This document shows, one piece after another, positions 27,469 through 37,190 of a stretch of DNA of 59,759 bases. The translations under genes were made by a program, and so were the position numbers. A model generated the notes under the pieces. The model made no database searches. It saw only the letters and a program-made list of their open reading frames with translations, and was not told the DNA's origin. The DNA comes from Bacteroidota bacterium. GTDB lineage: Bacteria > Bacteroidota > Bacteroidia > Bacteroidales > UBA7960. Numbering within the stretch: position 1 is the stretch's first letter; each line of letters starts with the position of its first letter. Location: NCBI GenBank assembly GCA_007693555.1, contig REDJ01000088.1, positions 1-59,759 on the forward strand. Reading direction: 5' to 3'.

Positions 27469-28413
27469 ATGTCAGAAAGAAGATTCAGTGATTATACCCT
27501 GTTAACTGCCCGTGGCTTGGGTATGGGTGCTGCAGATGTTATACCTGGCGTTTCAGGTGGTACAATAGCCTTTATAACCGGGATTTATGAAGAGCTGATT
27601 AACAGCATTAAATCAGTAAATAAAGATTTTTTCCGGATACTTTTTTCCAAAGGAATACCCAGTGCATGGAAGCATGTAAATGGAAACTTTCTGCTGGCTG
27701 TTTTATCAGGAATATTAATCAGCATATTCTCTTTGGCAAGGTTAATTACATGGCTTCTGGAAGTGTATCCAAAACTGGTTTGGGCATTTTTTTTCGGACT
27801 TATCATCGCCTCTGCCCTTCATGTAGGTAAGAAAGTTTCTAAATGGAATGCCGGCATAATAGCAACTATGATAGCTGGTACAGCTGTGGCAGCATGGATT
27901 ACAATTGCCACACCTGCCACAACTCCTGAAACATGGTGGTTTATCTTTTTATCCGGGTCAATTGCCATTGTTGCAATGATATTACCGGGGATTTCAGGAA
28001 GTTTTATCCTTCTTTTGCTCGGTAAATATGAATATATGCTAACTGCCGTAAGTAATTTTGATATTACAACTATCATCATTTTTGCAATTGGATGTGTGAT
28101 AGGTATTATCACATTTTCTAATATAATATCATGGCTATTTAAAAAGTTTCGCAATGCAACCTTGGCACTGCTTACTGGTTTTATGCTGGGGTCTCTCAAC
28201 AAGCTCTGGCCATGGAAAGAAACTATAACATACCGCATAAGCAGCAGTGGAGAAGAAGTGCCATTGCTTGAAAAAAGCATTTCGCCCATAAAATATGAAG
28301 CAATTACAGGCCAGGATGCTCTTTTGTGGCAGGTAATCGTGTTTATGGCCATAGGATTTCTGTTAATATTTACCTTTGATTTAATTGCAGCACGCAAAGC
28401 AAAAGTCAAATAA
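27469..28413 (+). CDS. DUF368 / PopT-family polyprenyl-phosphate transporter
   Basis: 314 residues with about eight or nine hydrophobic helices. Two half-repeats are visible: GAADVIPGVSGGTIAF at about 20-35 and AMILPGISGSFILLL at about 166-180, both with the PG(V/I)SG signature of DUF368. DUF368 members (PopT) have been shown to return undecaprenyl phosphate across the membrane for cell-wall synthesis; the present assignment is by family. 119 bp after comA, 95 bp before aroE. C-terminal tail is Lys-rich and cytoplasmic-looking. Confidence 0.88.
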   Translation: MSERRFSDYTLLTARGLGMGAADVIPGVSGGTIAFITGIYEELINSIKSVNKDFFRILFSKGIPSAWKHVNGNFLLAVLSGILISIFSLARLITWLLEVYPKLVWAFFFGLIIASALHVGKKVSKWNAGIIATMIAGTAVAAWITIATPATTPETWWFIFLSGSIAIVAMILPGISGSFILLLLGKYEYMLTAVSNFDITTIIIFAIGCVIGIITFSNIISWLFKKFRNATLALLTGFMLGSLNKLWPWKETITYRISSSGEEVPLLEKSISPIKYEAITGQDALLWQVIVFMAIGFLLIFTFDLIAARKAKVK

Positions 28414-28508
28414 TTATCACGATTTTAACAACACCTAGAATACAATGAAAAAATTGGGCAACTCTAAAGCATTTGAAAAATATCAATGAGAGCAAAAAAA
28501 GCATAGTT

Positions 28509-29264
28509 ATGTCAAAGAAAACACTGGGTCTTATCGGATATCCGGTTTCTCACTCATGGTCGGCAAATTATTTTAATAGAAAATTTCGTACAGAAAATTT
28601 ATCAGGGTTCCATTATAAGCTATTTTCGCTTCAAAATATTTCGGATTTGCCTCAATTAATTCAATCAGAACCTGAATTGATTGGTTTAAATGTAACTATA
28701 CCGCACAAGGAAAATGTTTTGATTTATCTCGATGAAATGGATAAGGCTGCCAGAGAAATAGGTGCTGTTAATACAATCAGAATTGATAGAAACGGGAGAA
28801 CGCTTACCGAAGGTTTCAATACTGATGTTATTGGTTTTGAAAAAAGTCTGGTAAAGTTTGGAGTTAACCTGCCGGAGAAAGCACTTGTTTTGGGTACAGG
28901 TGGAGCATCAAAAGCTGTTGAATGGGTCCTCAGCAAATATCATTGTGAAATCACTTTTGTCAGTCGTTTTAAGAACCGAAAAAATGATTTGAATTACCAG
29001 GAATTATCCGATATATCGCTGAGTGAGTTTCCCCTCATCATAAATACTACTCCTTTGGGTATGTATCCCGATGTAAGTCAGTTACCTCCCATGCCCTATC
29101 ATACTTTGTCCAGAAAAAATATTTTGTTTGACTTGATTTATAATCCTGAAATAACCCTCTTTCTCAGGCAAGGTATAAAAGCGGAATGTAAGACCATTAA
29201 CGGCATTTATATGCTTGAACAGCAGGCTGAAGCAGCATGGAAAATATGGAATAAAAATAAATAA
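28509..29264 (+). CDS. aroE: Shikimate dehydrogenase
   Basis: 251 residues from the ATG at 28509, which places LGLIGYPVSHSWSANYFN at the N-terminus as in the family; the upstream ATG at 28473 would add 12 residues. Reduces 3-dehydroshikimate to shikimate with NADPH in aromatic amino-acid synthesis. Substrate motif NVTIPHKENV (with the catalytic Lys), Asp in GFNTDVIGF, and the NADP loop LVLGTGGASKAV are all present. The first motif reads SHSWSANYFN rather than the usual SHSxSPxxHN, as in many Bacteroidota AroE proteins. It converges on the J-domain gene with a 23-bp gap. Confidence 0.95.
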   Translation: MSKKTLGLIGYPVSHSWSANYFNRKFRTENLSGFHYKLFSLQNISDLPQLIQSEPELIGLNVTIPHKENVLIYLDEMDKAAREIGAVNTIRIDRNGRTLTEGFNTDVIGFEKSLVKFGVNLPEKALVLGTGGASKAVEWVLSKYHCEITFVSRFKNRKNDLNYQELSDISLSEFPLIINTTPLGMYPDVSQLPPMPYHTLSRKNILFDLIYNPEITLFLRQGIKAECKTINGIYMLEQQAEAAWKIWNKNK

Positions 29265-29287
29265 AAGCTGAGTGTATCGCTTCAGTT

Positions 29288-29809
29288 TTATTCTGAAAAC
29301 TTCTTTTTGTATTTCCAGATAATTATCAACATTACCGTAATAACAAAACCCATTAAAATACCCGGAACTGAATTGATTTCCTCAGGCTGTTTAACCAGGA
29401 GCCGGTATAAACCGTAGATCATTGCAAAACAGCCGGCAAAAAGCAAAGTAAGAAACAATACGAGGTCAAAGTATTTTTCTATTTTTTCCATTTTTGGGTT
29501 GGCATCCGCTTCTGTATCATATCGGGCATACCTATCTCCTCTGGCCCTGTATTTAACTTTACCAGGTCTGTAATATACTTTTTGAGAGGGGAATCCATTA
29601 CGTAACCGCATGTCATACATTCTCCTTTTTTCCTCATTACATAAAACCTGGTAAGCTTCATTGATTTTTTTGAAATCTTCGTGCGCATGTAAGTCAGGAT
29701 TGATATCAGGATGAAGGCTTTTTGCCTTTTCCCTGAATGCACGACGAACATCATTCTGGTTTGCAAAACGGTTGACGCCCAAAATTTTATAATAATCTAC
29801 AAAGGCCAT
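29288..29809 (-). CDS. Membrane-anchored J-domain protein
   Basis: 173 residues. The N-terminal J domain (about 4-66) has the DnaK-activating HPD at 33-35 (LHPDINPDLHAHEDF) and the YYKILGV start typical of DnaJ. There is no Gly-rich or zinc-finger region. Two transmembrane helices follow at about 115-135 and 148-165 (DLVLFLTLLFAGCFAMI and ILMGFVITVMLIIIW). It would recruit DnaK to the inner membrane; dnaK is 4.4 kb away on the other strand. The client is unknown. Confidence 0.88.
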   Translation of the reverse strand: MAFVDYYKILGVNRFANQNDVRRAFREKAKSLHPDINPDLHAHEDFKKINEAYQVLCNEEKRRMYDMRLRNGFPSQKVYYRPGKVKYRARGDRYARYDTEADANPKMEKIEKYFDLVLFLTLLFAGCFAMIYGLYRLLVKQPEEINSVPGILMGFVITVMLIIIWKYKKKFSE

Positions 29810-29843
29810 TCACTCGTTAAATAAAGCTCAATTTATCAACAAA

Positions 29844-30032
29844 TTAAAAAACCCATTTGTTGGGTAAATTTATTGAAAATATAAAGATAACCGGTAAATT
29901 TTCGTTTTCCATTTGCTTGTATCTTAATAACTTTAATGCAGAGTCATTTATTTTAAATCCGTATTGACCGGTAAAACTTTCGGGATTTAGCTTCACTTCT
30001 ATTTTATGATCTCCCTCAGATCCCCGGTGGAG
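29844..30032 (-). pseudogene. Possible C-terminal fragment of a lost gene
   Basis: One minus-strand frame is open without a good start from 30032 to the stop at 29844. It reads protein-like near its end: KIEVKLNPESFTGQYGFKIN, then a helix and a hydrophobic strand NLPVIFIFSINLP. It has no clear start, and a stop lies right upstream. This fits a decayed 3' end of a gene, but chance is not excluded. The rest of the 417-base gap (29810-30226) shows only the rpmB promoter. Confidence 0.25.
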
Positions 30033-30140
30033 CTAATTACCTGTCAACAGGAAATTATTGAAAGGTCTGTCTTCAACAAATCTGAATTTATAAATTTCAC
30101 CGAACACAAAGGATAATTTATCAAAAAAACCGCAAAAGAT

Positions 30141-30171
30141 TTGCCTATAAAAAAAATAATACCGTACTTTG
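30141..30171 (+). promoter_or_regulatory. rpmB: Candidate rpmB promoter
   Basis: TTG at 30141-30143 and GTACTTTG at 30164-30171 lie 20 bases apart, followed by CACTCC. It resembles the TTTGCACYCC starts seen before rpsF and rplU. The -7 first position is G rather than T. Confidence 0.45.
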
Positions 30172-30226
30172 CACTCCTCAAAAAAACAGATAAAAATAGT
30201 ATCCAATTCATAAATATTTTTGTAAG

Positions 30227-30466
30227 ATGTCGCGAGTTTGTCAGATAACCGGAAAAAAACCTATTACGGGCCATCGTGTATCCCATTCTAACATTAAAAC
30301 CAAAAGAAGGTTTCTGCCCAACCTTATGGTAAAGAAGTTTTATCTTCCTGAGGAGGATCGTTGGTTTAGCCTGAAAGTTTCTGCTAAAGCCATTCGCATT
30401 ATTAATAAAGTTGGATTTAGCAAAGCATTGAAAGAAGCGCGCGAAAAAGGTTATTACAAAGACTAA
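30227..30466 (+). CDS. rpmB: 50S ribosomal protein L28
   Basis: 79 residues. Begins [21 protein letters not shown] and has [10 protein letters not shown] and the C-terminal helix [13 protein letters not shown], all standard L28. L33 and its companion small gene, often next to rpmB in this phylum, are not here. A strong terminator follows, so it is a single-gene unit. Its single Cys means the zinc-free type. Confidence 0.96.
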   Translation: MSRVCQITGKKPITGHRVSHSNIKTKRRFLPNLMVKKFYLPEEDRWFSLKVSAKAIRIINKVGFSKALKEAREKGYYKD

Positions 30467-30486
30467 ACAGGGAAAAATTTATTTTT

Positions 30487-30520
30487 AAAGCTGTCTGATG
30501 CATCAGGCAGCTTTTTTTTT
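30487..30520 (+). terminator. rpmB terminator
   Basis: AAAGCTGTCTGATG pairs with CATCAGGCAGCTTT (one mismatch) and is followed by a T-run. Clear intrinsic terminator. Confidence 0.92.
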
Positions 30521-30639
30521 AGAACAAAGAGGTGTGAGTTGTGTTAATTTTGTAAAAAATGAATTTTATTTGATACTTATTTAATCGCATTTCTTAATAT
30601 TATCATTATTTTTAAATCCGGAAGTATAAAAACTTTTTT

Positions 30640-31302
30640 ATGTTATCTGTTTTCAGGTATATTGCAATTACATTATTTATTTTATGGGTTCTTCCTTCTT
30701 TTTCAAATATAAGTAATGAGGAGCCGGAGCAGGACCGACCTCGCAGGGTAGTTCAGTTCAGTGGTCTTGTTTTAACCGGAGACAGCCTGAAACCTGTTCC
30801 TTTTACAAACATCTGGGTGAAAAACACACGAAGAGGAACTATTACTGACTTTCAGGGATTTTTTTCTATCGCAATAAGGGAATTGGACACATTGCGTTTT
30901 ACTGCGGTAGGCTTTAAAGATATCAACTATGTAATCCCTGATACATTAACATCCAACAGATATTCTGCCATACAACTTATGACCCAGGATACAATTCATT
31001 TACCTGAAACTGTAATCTACCCCTGGCCAACACGCGAACAATTCCGATTTGCCTTTTTAAATACAGAAATACCTGATGATGATAATGACCGGGCATTACG
31101 AAACCTGGAAAGAGCTGAAATGCGCGAGCGCCTTGAAAAAATGCCCCTTGATGGTTATGCCAATTTTCGCCATATGACTGACCAGCACGCTCAAAGATTG
31201 TATTATGCCGGCCAGAGACCACCTATGCGCATATTTGACCCATTTGCATGGTCGCAATTCATACAAGCCTGGAGAGAAGGACGATTCCGAAGAAGTGATT
31301 AA
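30640..31302 (+). CDS. Secreted protein with carboxypeptidase-regulatory-like domain, orphan family
   Basis: 220 residues; signal peptide at 1-24 (IAITLFILWVLPSF). Then a beta-sandwich VVQFSGLVLTGDSLKPVPF with RGTITDFQGFFSIAI, then IHLPETVIYPWPTREQFRF and AFLNTEIPDDD, then a Arg-rich C-terminus. It is a paralog of 11006-11797: the same order of domain, the same LPxxxxxPxxTxxxFxxAFLN block. It is followed 164 bp later by a TonB-dependent receptor, but co-transcription is uncertain. Envelope role, function unknown. Confidence 0.8.
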   Translation: MLSVFRYIAITLFILWVLPSFSNISNEEPEQDRPRRVVQFSGLVLTGDSLKPVPFTNIWVKNTRRGTITDFQGFFSIAIRELDTLRFTAVGFKDINYVIPDTLTSNRYSAIQLMTQDTIHLPETVIYPWPTREQFRFAFLNTEIPDDDNDRALRNLERAEMRERLEKMPLDGYANFRHMTDQHAQRLYYAGQRPPMRIFDPFAWSQFIQAWREGRFRRSD

Positions 31303-31466
31303 AAAACTCTGAGAACAAATATGCAATAATCAACGGTTTTTTCTGTTATAAATATCAATCCTGTAAAGGATTATCAGGAATATAATCTTCAGTAAGTATT
31401 ATTAATTTGCTAATTTTGTCGGTCCAAAAAATAAAGGCTATCCTCTCTAAATAATTTTTTAATTCT

Positions 31467-33914
31467 GTGAAGAAGTTATTTTCAATCTGTTTTCTATCAG
31501 GTTTGTTTCTTTTCAATTTCTCAATATGGGCCCAACAAGCCACCATAGAAGGTATTGTTACGGATGAAAATAACAACCCTCTTGACCTGGTCAGCATTGC
31601 TCTGGAGGGAACATCTCAAGGAACCTCAACCAATATGAATGGTTTTTACAGGCTCAGGATTACCCCCGGAACAACACATAAACTTATTTTTTCTTACCTG
31701 GGTTACCAAATAGAGGAATTTGAAATTAAGGCAGATCCCGGTGAAGAAATAACCCTGAATGTGCAGCTAATGCCCCTTGCCATGCTTCTTCCGGAATTGG
31801 AAGTACGCGACAGACAGGTTATTACAAGTCAATATATGAGAATTGACCCACGTCTTTCTGCTATCATTCCGGGTCCGGGAAGTGACGTGGAAAGTCTTAT
31901 AAAAACCATGCCTGGAGTTACTTCTACTACAGAACTCTCAACACAATATTCAGTGAGAGGAGGAAATTTTGATGAGAATCTTGTTTATGTGAATGGAATA
32001 GAGATTTACAGACCCTTCCTTGTAAGGTCAGGCCAACAGGAGGGCCTTAGTTTTTTAAACTCTGATTTGGTTTCTTCCATAACTTTTTCATCAGGGGGGT
32101 TTGATGCAAAGTATGGTGATAAGATGGCTTCGGTTCTGGATATAACCTACAAAACTCCGGAAGAATTTGCCGGGTCTTTTTCAATTAGTCTGCTTGAAGG
32201 CTCTGTGCATATTGAAGATGCGCGCCTGGATAACAGATTAAGATATTTATTTGGGTTCAGACATAAATCCAACCAATATTTGCTTGGAACTCTTGATACA
32301 CAAGGTGACTACAAACCTGAATTCACCGATATTCAAGGGATGATAAGTTATGAATTTAATCCTCAGTGGGAGCTGAATTTTTTGGGGAACTTTTCGCGTA
32401 ATCAATACCTTTTCACTCCCGAAGTGCAACGTACTCGTTTTGGAACCGTAACAGAGGTAAGACAGTTTACCGTATTTTTTGACGGACAGGAAACAGATCG
32501 GTTTCTTACCGCACTGGGGGCATTTTCTTTGAATTACACACCTGATCCCAAATACAAATTCCAGTTTATTACATCTGTTTTTCAAACCGATGAAACAGAA
32601 AACTTTGATATACGAGGCAGATATCTTCTTGAAAGGGTAGAAACCGATTTTGGTTCATCTGATTTCGGCCAGCCTACTGGCACCCCTTTGGGTGTGGGCT
32701 CTTTTCATAATCATGCACGAAATTACCTGAATGCAATTGTATGGAATGCAGAACATAAAGGAGAAATCAGGAATGATAACAATACTTTTAGATGGGGGGT
32801 AAAATATCAGTTTGAAGATATTTTTGACAGGTTAAATGAATGGTCAATGGTAGATTCAGCCGGGTATGCAATACCACGATATCCAAACAATACTATTTTG
32901 TTACAGGATACTGTAAATACAAGAATTACACTACAGTCAAGCCGAATATCAGGATATATTCAAAACTCATGGGAGATAAATCGCCCCAGAAGTCGTTATA
33001 TCATAACGGGTGGTTTGCGAACTAATTACTGGACATACAACAACCAATGGCTGTTTTCTCCAAGAGCCACTGTACTTTACAAGCCTGAATGGGCACCCCG
33101 AATGGTTTTCAGAGTATCCGGCGGAGTTTATCAACAACCGGCATTTTATAGAGAGCTAAGGGATTTCCAGGGACAATTGAATGAAAATATCAGGGCACAG
33201 GAAAGCTTACAGTTTGTGCTGGGTGCAGAGTATAACATGCAGTTATGGGGAAGACCTTTTAAGTATACCAGTGAAATCTACTATAAAAAATTTAATAATC
33301 TTATCCCTTACGAGCTTGATAATGTTAGGATACGTTATTACGCAAACAATACTGCTACCGGTTATGGTGCAGGAATAGACATGAAAATCAATGGTGAATT
33401 TGTACCCGGAGTGGAGTCATGGGCAAGTTTATCAGTCATGAAAACTGAAGAAAAAATTGACGGTGCTACTTTCACTTTACCTGATGGCTCAGAAGTACCA
33501 TTAGGCTACATACCCCGACCTACCGACCAAAGATTTAATTTCAGCTTGTTTTTTCAAGACTTTCTGCCCCGAAACCCCAGTTACAAAGTCAGCCTGGCAT
33601 TGATATACGGAAGCGGCTTACCCCTTGCACCTCCATCTGAGCAAAAAACCAGGAATATTACCACAATGCCCCCCTATCGGAGAGTTGATATCGGCTTTTC
33701 CAAAGAACTTATAGGAACCGATTCGCGTCTGGGTGAGAATAGCTTCTTCAGAAATATAAAATCTATGTGGATAACCGCTGAAGTTTTCAACCTGCTTGAA
33801 ATCAACAATACTATCAGTTACCTTTGGATAAAGGATATCTCCAACGATATGTATGCAATTCCCAATTATTTGACATCAAGGTTAATCAACTTAAAACTTA
33901 TCACTCGTTTTTAA
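31467..33914 (+). CDS. TonB-dependent outer-membrane receptor
   Basis: 815 residues. Signal peptide (1-22, ending IWAQ), then a carboxypeptidase-regulatory-like domain (about 24-110, ATIEGIVTDENNNPLDLVSI), then a plug domain with SVRGGNFDENLVYVNGIEIY, then a 22-strand-type beta-barrel ending in LINLKLITRF with a terminal Phe, the usual outer-membrane barrel end. It imports a large substrate using TonB energy; the substrate is unknown. There is no SusD lipoprotein next to it, so it is not a glycan-type SusCD pair. Length is short of SusC (about 1000), nearer to ferric or vitamin-type receptors. Confidence 0.93.
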   Translation: MKKLFSICFLSGLFLFNFSIWAQQATIEGIVTDENNNPLDLVSIALEGTSQGTSTNMNGFYRLRITPGTTHKLIFSYLGYQIEEFEIKADPGEEITLNVQLMPLAMLLPELEVRDRQVITSQYMRIDPRLSAIIPGPGSDVESLIKTMPGVTSTTELSTQYSVRGGNFDENLVYVNGIEIYRPFLVRSGQQEGLSFLNSDLVSSITFSSGGFDAKYGDKMASVLDITYKTPEEFAGSFSISLLEGSVHIEDARLDNRLRYLFGFRHKSNQYLLGTLDTQGDYKPEFTDIQGMISYEFNPQWELNFLGNFSRNQYLFTPEVQRTRFGTVTEVRQFTVFFDGQETDRFLTALGAFSLNYTPDPKYKFQFITSVFQTDETENFDIRGRYLLERVETDFGSSDFGQPTGTPLGVGSFHNHARNYLNAIVWNAEHKGEIRNDNNTFRWGVKYQFEDIFDRLNEWSMVDSAGYAIPRYPNNTILLQDTVNTRITLQSSRISGYIQNSWEINRPRSRYIITGGLRTNYWTYNNQWLFSPRATVLYKPEWAPRMVFRVSGGVYQQPAFYRELRDFQGQLNENIRAQESLQFVLGAEYNMQLWGRPFKYTSEIYYKKFNNLIPYELDNVRIRYYANNTATGYGAGIDMKINGEFVPGVESWASLSVMKTEEKIDGATFTLPDGSEVPLGYIPRPTDQRFNFSLFFQDFLPRNPSYKVSLALIYGSGLPLAPPSEQKTRNITTMPPYRRVDIGFSKELIGTDSRLGENSFFRNIKSMWITAEVFNLLEINNTISYLWIKDISNDMYAIPNYLTSRLINLKLITRF

Positions 33915-34173
33915 CCTGTCTTTTTGTCACCTTTTTGTCATAAATTCATATATAAAAACCTTTGCCGAAATTCTGCCTTAGTCTTTTATACAATTCTTTT
34001 TAATCCCTTGATTTTCAGTTTTTTTAAAACAGATACCCGTTTTACTTTGGGCAAAATACAGAATTTTTTGATGTCATAATAACCATAAGATTTGATAAAA
34101 AATGTATTGGCATAATACTTGAAAAGTTTTGATGGAAAATAACATTGCACATAAATTAAAAACAAAAGATAAA

Positions 34174-36087
34174 ATGAGTAAAATTATTGGAATAGACTTA
34201 GGAACAACAAACTCATGCGTAGCGGTAATGGAAGGTAATGAGCCCGTTGTAATACCTAACAGCGAGGGTCGTCGTACTACTCCATCCATTGTGGCTTTTA
34301 CTGAAAATGGTGAAAGAAAAGTAGGAGATCCTGCCAAAAGACAGGCCATCATAAACCCCAAAAAAACTGTTGCATCCATAAAGAGGTTTATGGGTGAAAC
34401 ATTTGAATCTACTTCAAATGATCGTTCACGTGTATCTTATGAGGTTGTCAAAGGTGACAATGCAACACCCAGGGTAAAAATTGACGACAGGATGTATACA
34501 CCCCAGGAAATTTCAGCAATGGTATTACAGAAAATGAAAAAAACTGCTGAAGATTATCTTGGTAAGGAGGTTACAGAGGCAGTGATTACCGTACCCGCAT
34601 ATTTTAATGACTCACAGAGACAAGCAACAAAAGAAGCAGGTGAAATTGCAGGGCTTAAAGTGAGAAGAATTATCAATGAGCCTACTGCCGCCTCGCTTGC
34701 CTATGGCCTTGACAAGAAAAATAAGGACGTAAGAATTGCCGTTTTTGACCTTGGTGGTGGTACATTTGATATATCTGTACTCGAACTTGGAGATGGTGTT
34801 TTTGAGGTGAAGTCAACACATGGTGATACCCATCTGGGCGGCGATGATTTCGACAACATGATCATTGATTGGCTTGCCGAGGAATTCAAAAAGGATGAAA
34901 ACATAGATCTTCGCAAAGATCCTATGGCCATGCAGCGATTGAAAGAAGCGGCTGAAAAAGCAAAAATCGAATTATCAAGCTCAACCTCCACCGAAATCAA
35001 TTTGCCTTATATAATGCCTGTTGATGGCATTCCAAAGCACCTTGTGCGTACATTGTCTCGTAGCAAATTCGAACAACTTTGCGATAAACTCATTCAGGCC
35101 ACCCTCGAACCTTGTAAAAAAGCACTGGGCGATGCCAACCTTAGCCCTTCAGATATTGATGAGGTTATTCTTGTGGGAGGTTCAACGCGTATTCCAGCCA
35201 TCCAGGAACTGGTAGAGAAGTTCTTCGGTAAGAAACCTTCCAAAGGGGTTAACCCTGATGAGGTAGTAGCCATTGGTGCTGCTATTCAGGGAGCTGTGTT
35301 AAGCGGTGAAATCAAAGATGTGCTGCTGCTGGATGTAACACCTCTTTCCCTGGGTATTGAAACCCTTGGCGGTGTTATGACAAAGCTCATTGAAGCCAAT
35401 ACAACTATACCTACCAAAAAAACAGAAACATTCTCTACTGCCGCAGATAGTCAAACATCTGTAGAAATTCATATTCTTCAGGGTGAAAGACCGATGGCAA
35501 AAGATAACCGTACCATTGGACGTTTCCACCTGGATGGAATACCACCGGCCCCCAGAGGAGTTCCCCAAATTGAAGTGATGTTTGATATTGATGCCAATGG
35601 TATCCTTAATGTTTCGGCTAAAGACAAAGCCACAGGTAAATCTCAGAATATCCGTATCGAAGCCTCAAGCGGACTTAGCGAAGATGAAATCCAGAGGATG
35701 AAAAAGGAAGCTGAGGAGAATGCTGAAAAAGATAAAAAAGTAAAAGAAGAAACTGAAAAGGTCAACGCAGCTGACAGTTTGATTTTTCAAACCGAAAAAC
35801 AGCTGAAGGAGTTTGGAGAGAAAATACCGGCCGAGAAAAAGCAACCCATCGAACAGGCCCTCGAAGAGCTGAAAACAGCTCATAAGAGCAAAGACCTTGC
35901 GGCTATTGATACGTCTATGACAGCTTTGAATGCTGCATGGCAAGCAGCAAGTGCAGAAATGTACAATGCAACACAGGATCAGGGAGAACCCCAGGCGCAG
36001 GATGCCGACCAAAATCAATCCGGTGGTAAAGACGATGGAAAAGATGACGGCGAAGTTACTGATGTGGATTTTGAAGAAGTAAAATAA
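34174..36087 (+). CDS. dnaK: Chaperone DnaK (Hsp70)
   Basis: 637 residues from the ATG at 34174, giving the universal start [21 protein letters not shown]; an upstream ATG at 34129 would add 15 residues. ATPase domain with [20 protein letters not shown] and [10 protein letters not shown], inter-domain linker [19 protein letters not shown], substrate domain, and helical lid ending in [14 protein letters not shown], the GrpE/DnaJ-linked tail. grpE and dnaJ are not adjacent; the J-domain protein at 29288 is in the same window. No CIRCE element is obvious before it. Confidence 0.98.
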   Translation: MSKIIGIDLGTTNSCVAVMEGNEPVVIPNSEGRRTTPSIVAFTENGERKVGDPAKRQAIINPKKTVASIKRFMGETFESTSNDRSRVSYEVVKGDNATPRVKIDDRMYTPQEISAMVLQKMKKTAEDYLGKEVTEAVITVPAYFNDSQRQATKEAGEIAGLKVRRIINEPTAASLAYGLDKKNKDVRIAVFDLGGGTFDISVLELGDGVFEVKSTHGDTHLGGDDFDNMIIDWLAEEFKKDENIDLRKDPMAMQRLKEAAEKAKIELSSSTSTEINLPYIMPVDGIPKHLVRTLSRSKFEQLCDKLIQATLEPCKKALGDANLSPSDIDEVILVGGSTRIPAIQELVEKFFGKKPSKGVNPDEVVAIGAAIQGAVLSGEIKDVLLLDVTPLSLGIETLGGVMTKLIEANTTIPTKKTETFSTAADSQTSVEIHILQGERPMAKDNRTIGRFHLDGIPPAPRGVPQIEVMFDIDANGILNVSAKDKATGKSQNIRIEASSGLSEDEIQRMKKEAEENAEKDKKVKEETEKVNAADSLIFQTEKQLKEFGEKIPAEKKQPIEQALEELKTAHKSKDLAAIDTSMTALNAAWQAASAEMYNATQDQGEPQAQDADQNQSGGKDDGKDDGEVTDVDFEEVK

Positions 36088-36107
36088 ATTAAGGAAATAT
36101 TCTTTTT

Positions 36108-36145
36108 AAAAAAGCGAATGTTGTTTGCAGACATTCGCTTTTTTT
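36108..36145 (+). terminator. dnaK terminator
   Basis: AAAAAAGCGAATGT pairs with ACATTCGCTTTTTT around a short loop, followed by more T. It can also act on transcripts from the other strand, since tpx ends at 36177. Confidence 0.92.
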
Positions 36146-36176
36146 ATTTTTTTATTCTTATTAAATCCCGGTATTG

Positions 36177-36695
36177 TCAGAAAGCCAGTTTTTTTGCCAC
36201 ACTGATGGCATTGTCATAATCCGGTTGATCGGCAATCTCTTTAACTATCTCTACATACTTTACCATATCATACTGATCAATTATTATGACACCTCTGGCC
36301 AATTGCCTGAATTCCTCAATAAGGAAACCGTATTTAATGCCAAAATCCGTTTCACGATGATCCGATACTACTATAGTTTTATCAATACCTTCTGCTGCAC
36401 AAAATCTTTTCAATGCTGTAGGTAAATCAGTTGAAATGGTTATGATTTGAACATTATCAAGCTTAGAGGCCTCAAGATTAAACCTTCGGGTTTGTTCTGC
36501 ACATACATCTGTATCTACAGAGGGAATGGAAGAAATAATTCTCACTTTTCCCTGATAGTCGCTAAGCTTAACAGGCTTAAAATCCTGACCAACAGCAATA
36601 AAATTTTTGGCATGATTACCTGATCTTACTATTTTTCCCAATAAAGTGACAGGATTTCCTCCAAGTGTCACTACATTCGAATTTCTTTTCATCAC
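36177..36695 (-). CDS. tpx: Thiol peroxidase, atypical 2-Cys peroxiredoxin
   Basis: 172 residues. Reduces hydroperoxides with thioredoxin. The peroxidatic Cys65 sits in SVDTDVCAEQTRRFN, matching the Tpx motif, and the resolving Cys99 in RFCAAEGI, at the family's spacing. Two Met codons start the gene (MMKRN); the second may be used. The gene converges on dnaK's terminator. A possible -7 box TATATTTG (36814-36821, minus strand) lies 119 bases upstream; the rest of 36696-37048 has no recognisable gene. Confidence 0.96.
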   Translation of the reverse strand: MMKRNSNVVTLGGNPVTLLGKIVRSGNHAKNFIAVGQDFKPVKLSDYQGKVRIISSIPSVDTDVCAEQTRRFNLEASKLDNVQIITISTDLPTALKRFCAAEGIDKTIVVSDHRETDFGIKYGFLIEEFRQLARGVIIIDQYDMVKYVEIVKEIADQPDYDNAISVAKKLAF

Positions 36696-37048
36696 ATATT
36701 ATTTTATTTGGAAGAATACGTATTCAATTAGTTGCGAAACCTGCTAAAAGCATTAATTATAAAATACTTCAATCATATTAAATAAATGAATCGATTACAT
36801 CCTTTGAAAAAATCAAATATATTTATTTTAAACAAGAAAACCTATTTTTTTAAAACGAAAGCTCTCTTTTTGCACACTAAACAGTAAATTTTTGGATTAA
36901 TGAGCTTATAAGATTAAATCACTTAAGGAAACAAGCAAATCAGAATATTTGTTCGACATATTATTGCAACCTTTGTCATTTCTGCCAAAGGGAATGTTAC
37001 ATCCATTAAAAACATTGTTGTCTGGTAAAATACAAAATTCGTTGTTTA
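36696..37048. other. Gene-free stretch upstream of tpx
   Basis: AT-rich sequence with no open frame of any merit on either strand. Only the candidate tpx -7 box at 36814-36821 (minus strand) stands out. No RNA gene is recognised by eye. Confidence 0.5.
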
Positions 37049-37171
37049 TTAAAACCCAGATTGACTTGGCCGAGCTTACGGTTCCTCACTCCACTTCGTT
37101 TCGTTTGGAATGACAATCAGTTGAGTTGTTTATTTTCATTCCAACCGAAGGGAGGAAACTCAGGGTTTTAA
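37049..37171. repeat. Imperfect inverted-repeat element (MITE/REP-like)
   Basis: About 123 bases bounded by TTAAAACCC (37049-37057) and its complement GGGTTTTAA (37163-37171). Inside, GTTCCTCACTCC and TTTGGAATGACAA on the left are mirrored by TTCATTCCAACCGAAGGGAG and GAAACTC on the right. The two arms flank a centre near CAGTTGAGTTG. It codes for nothing and sits in a gene-free gap between tpx and the DUF2148 gene. The sequence style (TTCGTTTGGAATGAC) is that of dispersed short repeats. Copy number cannot be checked from one window. Confidence 0.5.
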
Positions 37172-37190
37172 CCGGACAATAATGATTTTT

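Noticed and set aside
30044-30286. Open frame of 80 codons on the minus strand over the rpmB promoter
   Set aside because: It overlaps the rpmB start and promoter, and its sequence (many F, I, L, N) reads as translated AT-rich noise.
33919-33940. Direct repeat CTTTTTGTCA twice after the TonB receptor
   Set aside because: Only two copies of a simple T-rich word; no function can be argued.
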